Assembly (NCBI GenBank): GCA_045577175.1
Contig: JAZNHT010000061.1
Location: 1-62,942 of the forward strand
Source: SIG701 sp045577175
GTDB lineage: Bacteria > Bacillota > Clostridia > Oscillospirales > CAG-272
Direction of reading: 5' to 3'
DNA length: 62,942 bases
Shown: positions 15,748 to 25,167 of the stretch, piece by piece
How positions within the stretch are numbered: the first letter of the stretch is position 1
How the letters are laid out: every line of letters starts with the position of its first letter
The notes under the pieces: model-generated
The model's input: the letters and a program-made list of their open reading frames with translations, nothing else
Told to the model about the DNA's origin: nothing
The model's database searches: none
Program-made: the position numbers and the translations under genes

Positions 15748-17835
15748 ATGTTTGAGAACTACAAGACCTTCTCCTACGAGTTTGCAGGACGCCCGCTCGT
15801 AGTTGAGACCGGTAAGATGGCAGGTCTTGCCAACGGCTCCTGCCTCGTTCGCTACGGCGACACCGCCGTCCTCTGCTGCGCTACCGCTTCCGAGCGTCCG
15901 CGCGACGGCATCGATTTTCTCCCCCTGTCCGTTGACTACGAAGAGCGTCTTTACGCAGTCGGTCGCGTTCCCGGCAGCTACAACCGCCGCGAGGGACGTC
16001 CGAGCGAGAAGGCGATCCTCACCGCCCGTGTGATCGACCGCCCGATACGCCCCCTCTTCCCGAAGGATCTGCGCAACGACGTAAACCTTGCGCTCACCGT
16101 TCTTTCCGTTGACCATGACTGCTCCCCCGAAATCGTTGCCATGATCGGTGCGTCCATCGCGCTGTCCATCTCCGATATTCCGTGGAACGGTCCGATCGGC
16201 GGTATGTTCGTCGGTCTCACCGAGGAGGACGGTCTCGTCATGAATCCGACCAGCGCACAGCGCGCTGTCAGCAAGCTCGACCTCACCGTGGCTGCTTCCG
16301 AGAAGAAGGTGGTCATGATCGAGGCAGGCGCAGACGAAGTTGACGACGACACCATGTACGACGCCATCATGAAGGCACACGAGGAGATCAAGAAGCTGCT
16401 CGTTTTCATCAATGAAATCGTCGCCGCTGTCGGCAAGCCGAAGTTTGACTACCCCGCCCACACCGTGGACGAGGAGCTCTACAACAAGATCCAGGACTAC
16501 TGCATCGATGCAGTCCGCGTGGCTCTTGACACCGATGACAAGAACGTCCGCGACGAGCGCATGACTGTCATCACCGAAAACGTTTACAACGAGTTCGACG
16601 GCGGAGACATCGATCTGCATCCCGTCATCGACGAGATTCTCTACAAGCTCCAGAAGTTCGTTGTCCGCCGCTGGCTGCTTGTCGACGGCAAGCGCGTTGG
16701 CGGCCGCCGTCTCGATCAGATCCGTCCCCTCGCCGCAGAGGTCGGTCTGTTCAACCGCGTACACGGCTCCGGTATGTTCACCCGCGGTCAGACGCAGGTT
16801 ATGACGCTTGCTACCCTCGGTCCGGTATCCGACGCACAGCTGCTCGACGGCATCAGCGAGGAGACCGAGAAGCGCTACATGCACCACTACAACATGCCCG
16901 GCTACTCCACCGGTGAGGCAAAATCCTCCCGCAGCCCGGGACGCCGCGAGATCGGTCACGGTGCGCTCGCTGAGCGTTCGCTCGTTCCCGTTCTTCCCTC
17001 CACGGAGGAGTTCCCCTACACGATCCGCCTCGTTTCCGAGGTTATCAGCTCCAACGGTTCTACCTCCCAGGCTTCCGTCTGCGGCTCCACGCTCGCTCTG
17101 ATGGATGCAGGTGTGCCGATCAAGGCTCCCGTTGCCGGTATCTCCTGCGGTCTGATCACCGAGGGTGAGAGATGGATGACGATGATCGACATCCAGGGTC
17201 TTGAGGACTTCTACGGCGACATGGATTTCAAGGTTGCCGGTACCCACAAGGGTATCACGTCCATTCAGATGGATCTGAAGATCGACGGTCTTACGCCCGA
17301 AATCATCAAGGAAGCACTCGCTGTCACCCACAAGGGACGCGATTACATCATCGACGAGATCATTCTGAAGGCTATTCCGGCACCGCGTCCGGAGGTTTCC
17401 GAATTCGCACCGAAGATGATCTCCATGAAGATCGCCGTTGAGAAGATCGGTGAGGTCATCGGTCCGAAGGGTAAGACGATCCAGAAGATCGTTGCCGATA
17501 CCGGCGCGAAGATCGACGTCGAGGACGACGGCAGCATCTTTATCTCCGGCGTCAGCCAGAAGGGCATCGAGGCAGCACGCGACATCATCGCAGGCATCGT
17601 ATTTGAGCCGGAGGTCGGTGCGATCTACACCGGTAAGGTTACCCGCGTGATCCCGATCGGCGCATTCGTTGAGTTTGCTCCGGGCAAGGAGGGCATGGTT
17701 CACATCTCCAAGCTCGACAACAAGCGCACCGAAAAGGTCGAGGACGTCTGCAACGTCGGCGACGAGATCCGCGTCAAGTATCTCGGCACGGACGAAAAAG
17801 GACGCATGAATCTCTCCAGAAGAGACGCGCTTTAA
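15748..17835 (+). CDS. pnp: Polynucleotide phosphorylase
   Basis: 695 residues from ATG 15748 (AAAGGATT upstream). PNPase degrades RNA 3' to 5' with phosphate and can add tails. Domain order: RNase PH-like 1 (VVETGKMAGLANGSCLVRYGDT), helical linker, RNase PH-like 2 (about 320-540, with GQTQVMTLATLG and STEEFPYTIRLVSEV), KH domain (KIGEVIGPKGKTIQKIV) and S1 domain (IPIGAFVEFAPGKEGMVHIS). Codon bias is strong. A hairpin lies in its leader and a strong terminator follows at 17861. Confidence 0.98.
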   Translation: MFENYKTFSYEFAGRPLVVETGKMAGLANGSCLVRYGDTAVLCCATASERPRDGIDFLPLSVDYEERLYAVGRVPGSYNRREGRPSEKAILTARVIDRPIRPLFPKDLRNDVNLALTVLSVDHDCSPEIVAMIGASIALSISDIPWNGPIGGMFVGLTEEDGLVMNPTSAQRAVSKLDLTVAASEKKVVMIEAGADEVDDDTMYDAIMKAHEEIKKLLVFINEIVAAVGKPKFDYPAHTVDEELYNKIQDYCIDAVRVALDTDDKNVRDERMTVITENVYNEFDGGDIDLHPVIDEILYKLQKFVVRRWLLVDGKRVGGRRLDQIRPLAAEVGLFNRVHGSGMFTRGQTQVMTLATLGPVSDAQLLDGISEETEKRYMHHYNMPGYSTGEAKSSRSPGRREIGHGALAERSLVPVLPSTEEFPYTIRLVSEVISSNGSTSQASVCGSTLALMDAGVPIKAPVAGISCGLITEGERWMTMIDIQGLEDFYGDMDFKVAGTHKGITSIQMDLKIDGLTPEIIKEALAVTHKGRDYIIDEIILKAIPAPRPEVSEFAPKMISMKIAVEKIGEVIGPKGKTIQKIVADTGAKIDVEDDGSIFISGVSQKGIEAARDIIAGIVFEPEVGAIYTGKVTRVIPIGAFVEFAPGKEGMVHISKLDNKRTEKVEDVCNVGDEIRVKYLGTDEKGRMNLSRRDAL

Positions 17836-17860
17836 TTCCCATCAGTCAATGAACGTTCTT

Positions 17861-17895
17861 AGGGGAGAGGGTTACCTCTCCCCTTTGCGTTTTCC
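17861..17895 (+). terminator. Terminator after pnp
   Basis: Perfect 10-bp stem AGGGGAGAGG / CCTCTCCCCT with GTTA loop, then TTTGCGTTTT. Confidence 0.88.
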
Positions 17896-17928
17896 GCCGC
17901 TTATACCGTAACGGAGAAAGGATTTTCG

Positions 17929-19098
17929 ATGCCAAACCGCGATTTTTACGAAAGCACCACCTCCCCCGTCAAAAACAACGACCGCTATCGCCGCACCTCC
18001 GCAATCAAGGGTGCCCTGATCTGTGCGATTGTGCTGATCGCCGTCATCGTCATATCGGTTTTTGTGATCTCCTCACAGTGGGAACGTCCGGCAGAGGATA
18101 CCGGCGTGGGCACGCTCGATCCGACTGCGACGTATCCGTACGACACAATCCCCGCGGAAACCTCCCCGGAAACAGTCGTCACGGAAACAACCGATCTTTC
18201 CTTCATAGGACCGCCGCCCGCACTGACTGAGCCCGACAGCGCGAGCATCATCCTCGACAACACGCAGATCACGCGCGGCGATCTCATTCTTGTAAACGGA
18301 CAGCACCCGTATTCTTTTGATATTTCCGAAAAGCAGACGGTGTTCTACGGCAACAAATCCCCCTGCTATAAGCTCAGCGGCTCCGCCCTTTCCATCGACG
18401 ACGGTCTGTTCCCGATTTTTGACCGAATGATGGTCGATTTCAGCACCGCCACCGGCTGCAAGGATCTTCTCATCACCAGCGGCTACCGTACATATGCGGA
18501 TCAGGAGGCAATCATGGCTTCCCGTGTTGCATCCATGGAGGCGGAAAAAGCCGCCATGTACGTTGCGAATCCGGGGCACAGCGAGCACCACTCCGGTCTC
18601 GCTGTCGATATGGTTCTTTTTATCGACGGACGGCAGTACTACTTCCCCGATCACGAAATGGGCGCGTGGATCATTGAAAACGCGCCGAAGTACGGCTTCA
18701 TCCTCCGCTACACGGAAGCGATGAGCGATCTGACAGGATGCGCCGCCGAGCCGTGGCACTACCGCTATATCGGCACGCCGCACGCACAGCTCGTCACCGA
18801 TCTCGGTCTTTGCTACGAGCAGTACGTGGAGTATCTCTACTCCTTTACGTGGAACGGGGATCGCCTCTTTATCGCCCCCGACGGCACGACAACGACCGGC
18901 GACGGCTTCCATCTCCCCGCCGAGGGACACATGGTCTACTACGTCCCTGCCAATACGGAAGCGGACACGACGGAAATTCTTCTGCCGCTCGGATATAACG
19001 TCTATTCGATCTCGGGCGACAACGTGGGCGGCTTCTTTGTAACGGTCGATCTCACCTCGTATGCCGAGCCGACTGTGGAAGCACCGATCATCGACTGA
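17929..19098 (+). CDS. VanY-type D-alanyl-D-alanine carboxypeptidase
   Basis: 389 residues. Cytoplasmic start of 25 residues, one membrane helix (ALICAIVLIAVIVISVFVIS), Thr/Pro/Glu-rich linker, then the zinc peptidase fold: LLITSGYRTYADQ, NPGHSEHHSGLAVDMV (His and Asp ligands) and EPWHYRYIG (catalytic Glu and third ligand). These enzymes remove the last D-Ala from peptidoglycan stems. A C-terminal domain of about 100 residues after the catalytic fold (from LYSFTWNGDRLF) is unassigned. Anchored by its signal helix on the outer face of the membrane. Nothing indicates vancomycin resistance genes nearby. Confidence 0.88.
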   Translation: MPNRDFYESTTSPVKNNDRYRRTSAIKGALICAIVLIAVIVISVFVISSQWERPAEDTGVGTLDPTATYPYDTIPAETSPETVVTETTDLSFIGPPPALTEPDSASIILDNTQITRGDLILVNGQHPYSFDISEKQTVFYGNKSPCYKLSGSALSIDDGLFPIFDRMMVDFSTATGCKDLLITSGYRTYADQEAIMASRVASMEAEKAAMYVANPGHSEHHSGLAVDMVLFIDGRQYYFPDHEMGAWIIENAPKYGFILRYTEAMSDLTGCAAEPWHYRYIGTPHAQLVTDLGLCYEQYVEYLYSFTWNGDRLFIAPDGTTTTGDGFHLPAEGHMVYYVPANTEADTTEILLPLGYNVYSISGDNVGGFFVTVDLTSYAEPTVEAPIID

Positions 19099-19164
19099 GT
19101 TTTCCGAACATTCAATCAATATTTTCTGCCTCTTCATAAAACTATCACATTGGAGAGGTATACT

Positions 19165-19233
19165 ATGCTCGTAAACCGAAATCGGTATGCAATCCAGTTA
19201 AAGGAGCAAACGAATGAACAACGATCTGTTTAA
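19165..19233 (+). CDS. Possible 22-residue leader peptide upstream of htrA
   Basis: An ATG preceded by GGAGAGG at the right distance opens a 22-codon frame (MLVNRNRYAIQLK...) that ends at TAA 19231-19233, overlapping the HtrA start by 20 bp. This would couple translation of the two. No homologue is recognised. It could be chance. Confidence 0.3.
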   Translation: MLVNRNRYAIQLKEQTNEQRSV

Positions 19234-20713
19234 CGGAAACGGACTGAACGGAGAAAATCCGCAAAACGTACCGCAGTCCGAGCCCTCCCCCACGGAGGAA
19301 ACAATAAAGCCCGCTGCCACCGAATCCTCCGAGAGCAGCGAGCCCGCGGCGAGCACCGAAGCGACGCCGCCCGAAGCGAAAGCCGATACGGAAACGCCCA
19401 CTCCGTCTACCGAAACGACGGCCACACCGTCCCCTGCCTCGTATGTTTGGGAGGATGAGCCGCAGGCGACACCTGCCTCGCATACGTATTCGTCGTACAA
19501 TCCCGCACCGACACCCGTTACACCGCCGAAAAAGGAGAAAAAGCAGCCGAAGGGCGTCTCCCGTGTCGCACTCGCAATCATCTGCGTCTGCACGGTGCTC
19601 CTCTCCTGTGCTTCGGGATTTTTCGGGGCGTATCTTGTCACAAGCAATCTCTCCGTAAACGAGGAGTCGAATCTCTCCGGTACCGACACAAGCGATCCGG
19701 TCGTAATTTATCAGTCCGCCGCCTCCCCGTCAAGCGGCATGTCCGCCGATAACGGCTCTGCCTCGTACTACAACGTCGCCGAGCTTGTCAAGGCATCCGT
19801 TGTGGAGATCACCACGGAGCATCTCGTAAATTCGTACTTCCAGTACGTCACGCAGGGTGCAGGCTCCGGCATCATCCTCTCGGCGGACGGCTATATTCTG
19901 ACGAACAATCATGTCATTGTTGACGACAACGGCGAAATTGCCGGTACCATCACGGTTCGCATGACGACGGGCGAGGAATTTAAGGCGACCGTTATCGGCT
20001 CGGATGCCGATTCGGACATCGCCGTACTCAAAATTGAGGCGGAGAATCTCCCTGCCGTAATCGTCGGTAACAGCGATGCGCTGGGCGTAGGCGAGGAAGT
20101 GATCGCCGTCGGCAATCCGCTCGGCGAGCTGGGCGGCACCGTCACAAACGGCATCATCAGTGCGCTCGACCGTGAAATCAACGTGGACGGCACAATGATG
20201 AACCTTTTGCAGACGAACACGGCGATCAACCCGGGCAACTCGGGCGGCGGACTGTTCAATATGGCAGGCGAGCTGATCGGCGTAGTCAACGCCAAATCCT
20301 CCGGCACGGGTATTGAAGGTCTCGGCTTTGCGATCCCGGTAAACGATGCCGTAAGCATTGCCGAACAGCTCATCACAAGCGGCTACGTCAGCGGCAAGCC
20401 GTATCTCGGCGTGACGTTCTACAACGTAACCAGCTATTCCGAAGCCTTGTACTACGGGCTCAAGCACCTCGGCGTGTATATCGTCGGTCTGGAGGGCGGC
20501 ATGAACGATGACGTATTCGAAATCGGTGACCGTGTGATCGCCGTGGACGGCAACGAAATTTCCTCCCACGATGACATCAAGGCGGTTTTGAAATCGCATG
20601 AGGTCGGAGACAAAATTATCTTTATCGTCTACCGAAACGGAAAGATGCGCGAAATCGAAGCCACCTGCTATGAGTGGGTACCCGAATCCTCCTCGGTGGA
20701 ATTTGAAGAATAA
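19214..20713 (+). CDS. HtrA/DegP-type serine protease with PDZ domain
   Basis: 499 residues. A long acidic Ser/Thr/Pro/Glu-rich cytoplasmic tail (1-105), membrane helix at about 117-142, then a trypsin-like domain with the catalytic triad H233 (LTNNHV), D268 (SDADSDIAVLKI) and S343 (NPGNSGGGLF), and one PDZ domain at about 400-490 (GLKHLGVYIVGLEGG, GDRVIAVDGNEISS). Membrane-bound HtrA proteases degrade misfolded exported proteins under envelope stress. AAAGGAG precedes ATG 19214. A terminator follows. The extended tail is longer than in Bacillus HtrA. Confidence 0.93.
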   Translation: MNNDLFNGNGLNGENPQNVPQSEPSPTEETIKPAATESSESSEPAASTEATPPEAKADTETPTPSTETTATPSPASYVWEDEPQATPASHTYSSYNPAPTPVTPPKKEKKQPKGVSRVALAIICVCTVLLSCASGFFGAYLVTSNLSVNEESNLSGTDTSDPVVIYQSAASPSSGMSADNGSASYYNVAELVKASVVEITTEHLVNSYFQYVTQGAGSGIILSADGYILTNNHVIVDDNGEIAGTITVRMTTGEEFKATVIGSDADSDIAVLKIEAENLPAVIVGNSDALGVGEEVIAVGNPLGELGGTVTNGIISALDREINVDGTMMNLLQTNTAINPGNSGGGLFNMAGELIGVVNAKSSGTGIEGLGFAIPVNDAVSIAEQLITSGYVSGKPYLGVTFYNVTSYSEALYYGLKHLGVYIVGLEGGMNDDVFEIGDRVIAVDGNEISSHDDIKAVLKSHEVGDKIIFIVYRNGKMREIEATCYEWVPESSSVEFEE

Positions 20714-20717
20714 GCAC

Positions 20718-20750
20718 AAGCGGCTGCCTGTACGGCGGCCGCTTCTTTGT
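20718..20750 (+). terminator. Terminator after htrA
   Basis: Stem AAGCGGC / GCCGCTT (20718-20744) with further pairing in a 13-base loop, followed by CTTTGTATT. Confidence 0.7.
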
Positions 20751-20751
20751 A

Positions 20752-20780
20752 TTGACAAGCTGTGTAAAAAATGCTATCAT
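20752..20780 (+). promoter_or_regulatory. Promoter of the DUF2079-comEC pair
   Basis: TTGACA, 17 bp, TATCAT with TGC before the -10. Transcription would start about 33 bp before the ATG at 20820, which supports that start over longer in-frame options. Confidence 0.85.
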
Positions 20781-20819
20781 TATATCCGTACCGGATTCTA
20801 TGCACGAAGGGATATTGCC

Positions 20820-22559
20820 ATGCTGCCATTTTTCACCGCGAGGCTTCGCTCGCTTACATACCACAGCATTATTCTGAAGCTGATTACCGCGCTTACGGCA
20901 GCCTCGCTGATCGAGGTGCTCGTCTCACCGTATTTGTTTACGGAAACACAGTATTTCACCGACATGCATACGGGTCTCTACCTCGGTGTCTTCCTCGGTG
21001 TGTTCGCCCTCCTTGCCCTGACCGTATGCGAATGTCATGACGGATATATCCTCCTCCCGTTTCTGACTACACTGTTCGTAATCACGAACGCGCAGGCGGA
21101 AAACGTGTATTACGCCGTTGTCACCTCGCTTGTTATCGGCGGATTTGTTTTCTTTCTCGCTGCAAAAATACATCTCCCCGCCCCCGGCAAAACGATCACA
21201 GTCATTCTCTGTGTACTGTTCGGCACACTGCTTGCTCTGTTTATCGGCTCCCTTACCATTCTCGATTTGCTGGGACACAGAACTCCCACGTTCGATTCGG
21301 GCATTTTCTCGCAGATGTACCACTATATGTCGGAAACGCTGATCCCGTACACAACCTGCGAAAGAGATATGCTTCTCTCCCATTTTGCGGTGCACTTTTC
21401 CCCGATTCTGTACATCGCTCTGCCGTTTTACATGATTTTTCCGCATCCGGCAACGATTCTCGCCGTGCAGGCGATCGCGGTCGCCTCGTCGATCTTTCCG
21501 CTGTACAAGCTCGCCAAGCATTTCGGGCTTTCGGATAACAAAACGGTCGCCGTTGTTTTAATGTTCGTTCTGCACCCGACGGTGATCGCAAACAATTTTT
21601 ACTATTTCCACGAAAACTGCTTTCTGACCGTGCTTCTTTTGTGGCTGTTCTATTTCGCCGAGACGAAAAAGCCTGTCCCGATGTACATTTTTGCCGTCCT
21701 CACCATGGCAGTGAAGGAGGACGCGCCCGTGTACGTGCTCTTTTTCGCGCTGTATCTGCTCTTTTCCAACAAATCCAAGCGGCACGGCACTGCGCTCGCT
21801 CTCCTCGCCTGTATCTATTTCGGCGTTGTCACGCATCTGATGAGCGTGTACGGTCACGGTATCATGACGTACCGATACGACAATTTCATCTTTGAGGAGG
21901 GCGGCTCCATCTACTCCGTGATCCTCAACATTCTGAAAAATCCGTCCTACGTGTTCACGCAGATTCTGACGGCGGAGAAGCTGACCTTTCTGGTTCTCAT
22001 GCTTTTGCCCATGGCTCTTTTGCCGACGGCAATCAAAAAGCCGTCTTCTGTCGTTTTGCTTCTTCCGATGGTGCTTATGAATCTGATGACAGACTATAAA
22101 TATCAGTACGATATAAAGTTCCAGTACACCTACGGCACGGTCGCGTTTCTCTTCTATCTGACCGTCATCAATCTCAGCACGATGAAGCGTGAGCACGCGA
22201 AAAAGCTCTTGCTCTGCGGCGTGTGTGCGTCCTTGTTCTTTTTCGCCGCCGTCAACTATCCCAGAACAGAAAAAATCGAAACGTATACCCTCACCAAGGA
22301 AAACTCCACTATCATCACGGAAGCGCTTGCCACTATCCCCGAGGATGCAAGCGTATGCGCAACGACATATCTGGTACCCGCGCTCTGGAACAGAGATTTT
22401 GTCTATGAGTATAAGTATTCAGACAAAGAAACGGATTACGTCGTGATCGACATGCGCTGGGGCACGACCGATTTTAACGACTTCCGCGCCAAGCATCCCG
22501 AATATGATCTCACGTTCTTCCACGCGAAAACAGTCGCGATTTTCAAAAAAATTGAGTAA
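20820..22559 (+). CDS. DUF2079 polytopic membrane protein (GT-C-like)
   Basis: 579 residues with roughly a dozen hydrophobic segments. The DUF2079 pattern is visible: FDSGIFSQMYHYMSETLIPYTTCERDMLLSHFAVHFSPILYI split over two loops, then PATILAVQAIAVASSIFPLYKLAKH. These proteins share the layout of GT-C glycosyltransferases that use lipid-linked sugars, but no enzyme activity is established for this group. The C-terminal 80 residues (from KENSTIITEALATIPEDASV) form a soluble domain outside the membrane. Followed by comEC 12 bp downstream with a shared transcript. Confidence 0.8.
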   Translation: MLPFFTARLRSLTYHSIILKLITALTAASLIEVLVSPYLFTETQYFTDMHTGLYLGVFLGVFALLALTVCECHDGYILLPFLTTLFVITNAQAENVYYAVVTSLVIGGFVFFLAAKIHLPAPGKTITVILCVLFGTLLALFIGSLTILDLLGHRTPTFDSGIFSQMYHYMSETLIPYTTCERDMLLSHFAVHFSPILYIALPFYMIFPHPATILAVQAIAVASSIFPLYKLAKHFGLSDNKTVAVVLMFVLHPTVIANNFYYFHENCFLTVLLLWLFYFAETKKPVPMYIFAVLTMAVKEDAPVYVLFFALYLLFSNKSKRHGTALALLACIYFGVVTHLMSVYGHGIMTYRYDNFIFEEGGSIYSVILNILKNPSYVFTQILTAEKLTFLVLMLLPMALLPTAIKKPSSVVLLLPMVLMNLMTDYKYQYDIKFQYTYGTVAFLFYLTVINLSTMKREHAKKLLLCGVCASLFFFAAVNYPRTEKIETYTLTKENSTIITEALATIPEDASVCATTYLVPALWNRDFVYEYKYSDKETDYVVIDMRWGTTDFNDFRAKHPEYDLTFFHAKTVAIFKKIE

Positions 22560-22571
22560 AGGAGCGGCATC

Positions 22572-24848
22572 ATGACACGTTTCCGGCAGCGGCGATTTCT
22601 TTTGTGCGCACTCACGTTTGTCTATACGGGCTTCGCCGCTTCCCTGCTCACCCGTTCCGCTCGTACAGCCTTATTCATTACTGCGGCAGCCATTACTGCC
22701 GCTTCTTTTTTGCTGCCTCTGATCCGTGCGCTGAGAAGCCGTCTGCCTGAGCACGCCCTGCAGCTTTCCCGACGGGTACTGTGCACCGCGCTGATCGCGC
22801 TTCTCTTCTTCGGTGGGTATCGGCATCTCGCGTTCGATCGGCATATCGAAAAATGGGACGGTACTTCCGCCGAAGTGACCGCCTGCATCCGCGAAAAATC
22901 CTATGCGACCGCATATTCCACCGCGTATATTGCCGATGTCACCACCGAAGGCGGCGATTCCTTCCGTATCCTTCTCGTCACACCGAGCGACACCTTCGTG
23001 CGAGGAGATCATGTGCAGTGCACCGTCACGTTTTCTGCATTTGCCGAATTATCGGGCTCTTTTCCCGAACGTCGCTACTATCAGTCGCTGGGTGCCGTTT
23101 TGCAGGGAGAAACGGAGAAAACCGCGCTTCTGTACACGAAAACAAATCTTCTCTCCCACATTGATACATGGCGCGAATCCTTAATCGGGATGCTGCGCGC
23201 CGATCTCGGGCGAAAGGAGAGTGCCGTTGCCGCAGCTCTCTTTTTGGGCGACCGTGACAATCTCGCCGACTCGCTCACGCGCGATTTCCGCAGGCTCGGC
23301 ATCTCGCATCTGCTCGCCGTCAGCGGTATGCACTTCACGATTATTCTCTCCGCGCTGGACAAGCTCCTGACCACCGTACTACGCAAAAGAAAACTCCGCA
23401 CCACGCTGCTCATCCTTGCCTCTGTTGCCTACATGCTTCTGTGCGGACTGACGGAGTCCGTCCTGCGTGCAGGCATCATGATGCTGCTTTCCTACACGGC
23501 GGTCTTTTTAGGCAGGCGTTCCGATACACTCACATCTCTCGGAATCTCCTCTTTGCTCATCTGCGTGATCGATCCCACCGCGTTCTCCTCCGTAGGATTC
23601 CAGCTATCGGTCACAGCCGTTTTGGGACTTTGCGCGTATGAACGAATCCGCAAAAAGCTGAAACCCACCGTACCGCTGTCCCCAAAAAGGAAAGCGATCC
23701 GCGAAACACTCGGCGTGTTCGTTCTGCCGATTGCTATCCAGATCATACTCTCGCCGATGCTCTGCTACTACTTCGGCGAAATCTCGCTGTTTACGCCGCT
23801 TGCCTCCATTCTGTTTTCACCGATTATCACGTGCATCCTGACACTGACGCCGTTCTACCTGCTCTTCCGCATGATTTTGCCGATCGCCGCCGTTCTCGGC
23901 ACGGCGATCACATGGCTGAGCTCGATTACCGGCGTTCTTGCGGAAGCGTTTGCCTCTCTTCCCGGCACCACCCTTTCGCTGAAATCGCCGATCGCACCGC
24001 TGTTTGCCGCCGCGCTGTCCGCCGCACTTCTGACAGCGCCTTTGTGTCAAAATAAAAAATCACTCCGCCGCCATTTGCGAGGAACTGTCTGCATTCTGCT
24101 GCTCTTTTTCGTCACGACAACGGCTTCAAATATCGTCACGCGAAATGACGTGCAGATTATCACCTCTGCCAAAGAAAAAAACGATGCGGTGATTCTGCAC
24201 GTACAGAAGGATTTTCTTTTGATCGACATATCCGACGGCTCCTACTCCGCGCTCACCGCCGCCTACTCCGCCGCGGCGGAATCCGGTGCGACGGAAATCT
24301 CCGCGCTGTATCTCACCCATCTGCACACGAAGCATGTGAACGCCGTAAAACGATTTTCTGACACCGTATACGTCCGCGCGATGATTCTTCCCTCTCCCGA
24401 AACGGAGGAGGAGGCAAAAACGCTCTCCGCACTGACCGCTTTTTGTGAGGCGGAGGGGCTTCCGTACCATCTCTACGGGGAAAACGACAGCGTATACTGG
24501 GGCGATACGGTCGAAATCATTCCCGGGGAGAAACGGTATCTCGCCCGTTCCACCCATCCGATCGTCACGCTGACCGTGCACGCAAACGGCTCCGTATTTT
24601 CGTATATCGGCGCATCCGCCGCCGAAATCCCCACGCATACCGATCTGACAGGCTCGGACGTAATCGTGTTCGGCAGTCACGGTCCGAACGTCAAGCTGAA
24701 CATTTACGCAAAATTCTCCCCGTACCTCCGTGCCGCAGTCATGCGCGACAGCGCAGGCACCCTCTCTGAGAAAACGAAAAACAGCATCCCCGAAGAGATG
24801 CTTCTCTTTGAGGATGCCGAAACGCACATATTTACTTTTGCCCCGTGA
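22572..24848 (+). CDS. comEC: ComEC/Rec2-type DNA channel protein with degenerate metallo-beta-lactamase domain
   Basis: 758 residues. Two or three N-terminal helices, an OB-like extracellular region (about 90-180), then the competence domain with ALFLGDRDNL, RRLGISHLLAVSGMHFTII and many helices up to about 510. ComEC passes single-stranded DNA through the membrane during transformation. The C-terminal part has the metallo-beta-lactamase fold, but the metal motif reads H583-L-H585-T-K587-H588: the Asp of HxHxDH is replaced by Lys, and the following GG by NAV. The nuclease-type site is thus probably inactive. ATG 22572 follows AAAGGAG. No other competence gene is nearby. Confidence 0.88.
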   Translation: MTRFRQRRFLLCALTFVYTGFAASLLTRSARTALFITAAAITAASFLLPLIRALRSRLPEHALQLSRRVLCTALIALLFFGGYRHLAFDRHIEKWDGTSAEVTACIREKSYATAYSTAYIADVTTEGGDSFRILLVTPSDTFVRGDHVQCTVTFSAFAELSGSFPERRYYQSLGAVLQGETEKTALLYTKTNLLSHIDTWRESLIGMLRADLGRKESAVAAALFLGDRDNLADSLTRDFRRLGISHLLAVSGMHFTIILSALDKLLTTVLRKRKLRTTLLILASVAYMLLCGLTESVLRAGIMMLLSYTAVFLGRRSDTLTSLGISSLLICVIDPTAFSSVGFQLSVTAVLGLCAYERIRKKLKPTVPLSPKRKAIRETLGVFVLPIAIQIILSPMLCYYFGEISLFTPLASILFSPIITCILTLTPFYLLFRMILPIAAVLGTAITWLSSITGVLAEAFASLPGTTLSLKSPIAPLFAAALSAALLTAPLCQNKKSLRRHLRGTVCILLLFFVTTTASNIVTRNDVQIITSAKEKNDAVILHVQKDFLLIDISDGSYSALTAAYSAAAESGATEISALYLTHLHTKHVNAVKRFSDTVYVRAMILPSPETEEEAKTLSALTAFCEAEGLPYHLYGENDSVYWGDTVEIIPGEKRYLARSTHPIVTLTVHANGSVFSYIGASAAEIPTHTDLTGSDVIVFGSHGPNVKLNIYAKFSPYLRAAVMRDSAGTLSEKTKNSIPEEMLLFEDAETHIFTFAP

Positions 24849-24849
24849 C

Positions 24850-25167
24850 TCAGACAAAGCGCGTGGATACCCACACCGCCACGATCATCTGAAACAGGAG
24901 AATCAGCGGAATACCGAGCATGAATTTCACGTGCCGCGTCTTGTGTCGGATACAAAGCATGGTAATCAGCATGGCGACGGAGCCGCCGAACGCGCTATAC
25001 AGAAGCAGCGTGGCTTCCGGCACGCGCCTGTGCCCGGATTTTTTGGAAAACTGCTTGTCCGCAATCGTGACGATCACGGAAACAAGCGAGATCACCGAAA
25101 GATAGACGAGCAGGCAACGAAAAATAAGCTCGCCGTGCTCCGTAAGAAAGGATGTAATTGCGTTCAT
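24850..25167 (-). CDS. DUF1294 membrane protein
   Basis: 105 residues: N-terminal helix, then the DUF1294 pattern ADKQFSKKSGHRRVPEATLL...GGSVAMLITMLCIRHKTRH and a final helix. Function unknown; relatives are often found next to nucleases or cold-shock domains. Its ATG overlaps the stop of rnhA (ATGA), so the two are translationally coupled. It converges on comEC with one base between stops. Confidence 0.85.
   Translation of the reverse strand: MNAITSFLTEHGELIFRCLLVYLSVISLVSVIVTIADKQFSKKSGHRRVPEATLLLYSAFGGSVAMLITMLCIRHKTRHVKFMLGIPLILLFQMIVAVWVSTRFV

Noticed and set aside
15646..17703. A 685-codon open frame on the strand opposite pnp
   Set aside because: It mirrors the third-position bias of pnp, has no family pattern and no ribosome site; the plus strand encodes an unmistakable PNPase.
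17929..19098. VanY-like gene as part of a vancomycin resistance cluster
   Set aside because: No vanR/S, vanH, vanA/B or vanX genes nearby; the membrane-anchored form is ordinary wall maturation equipment.
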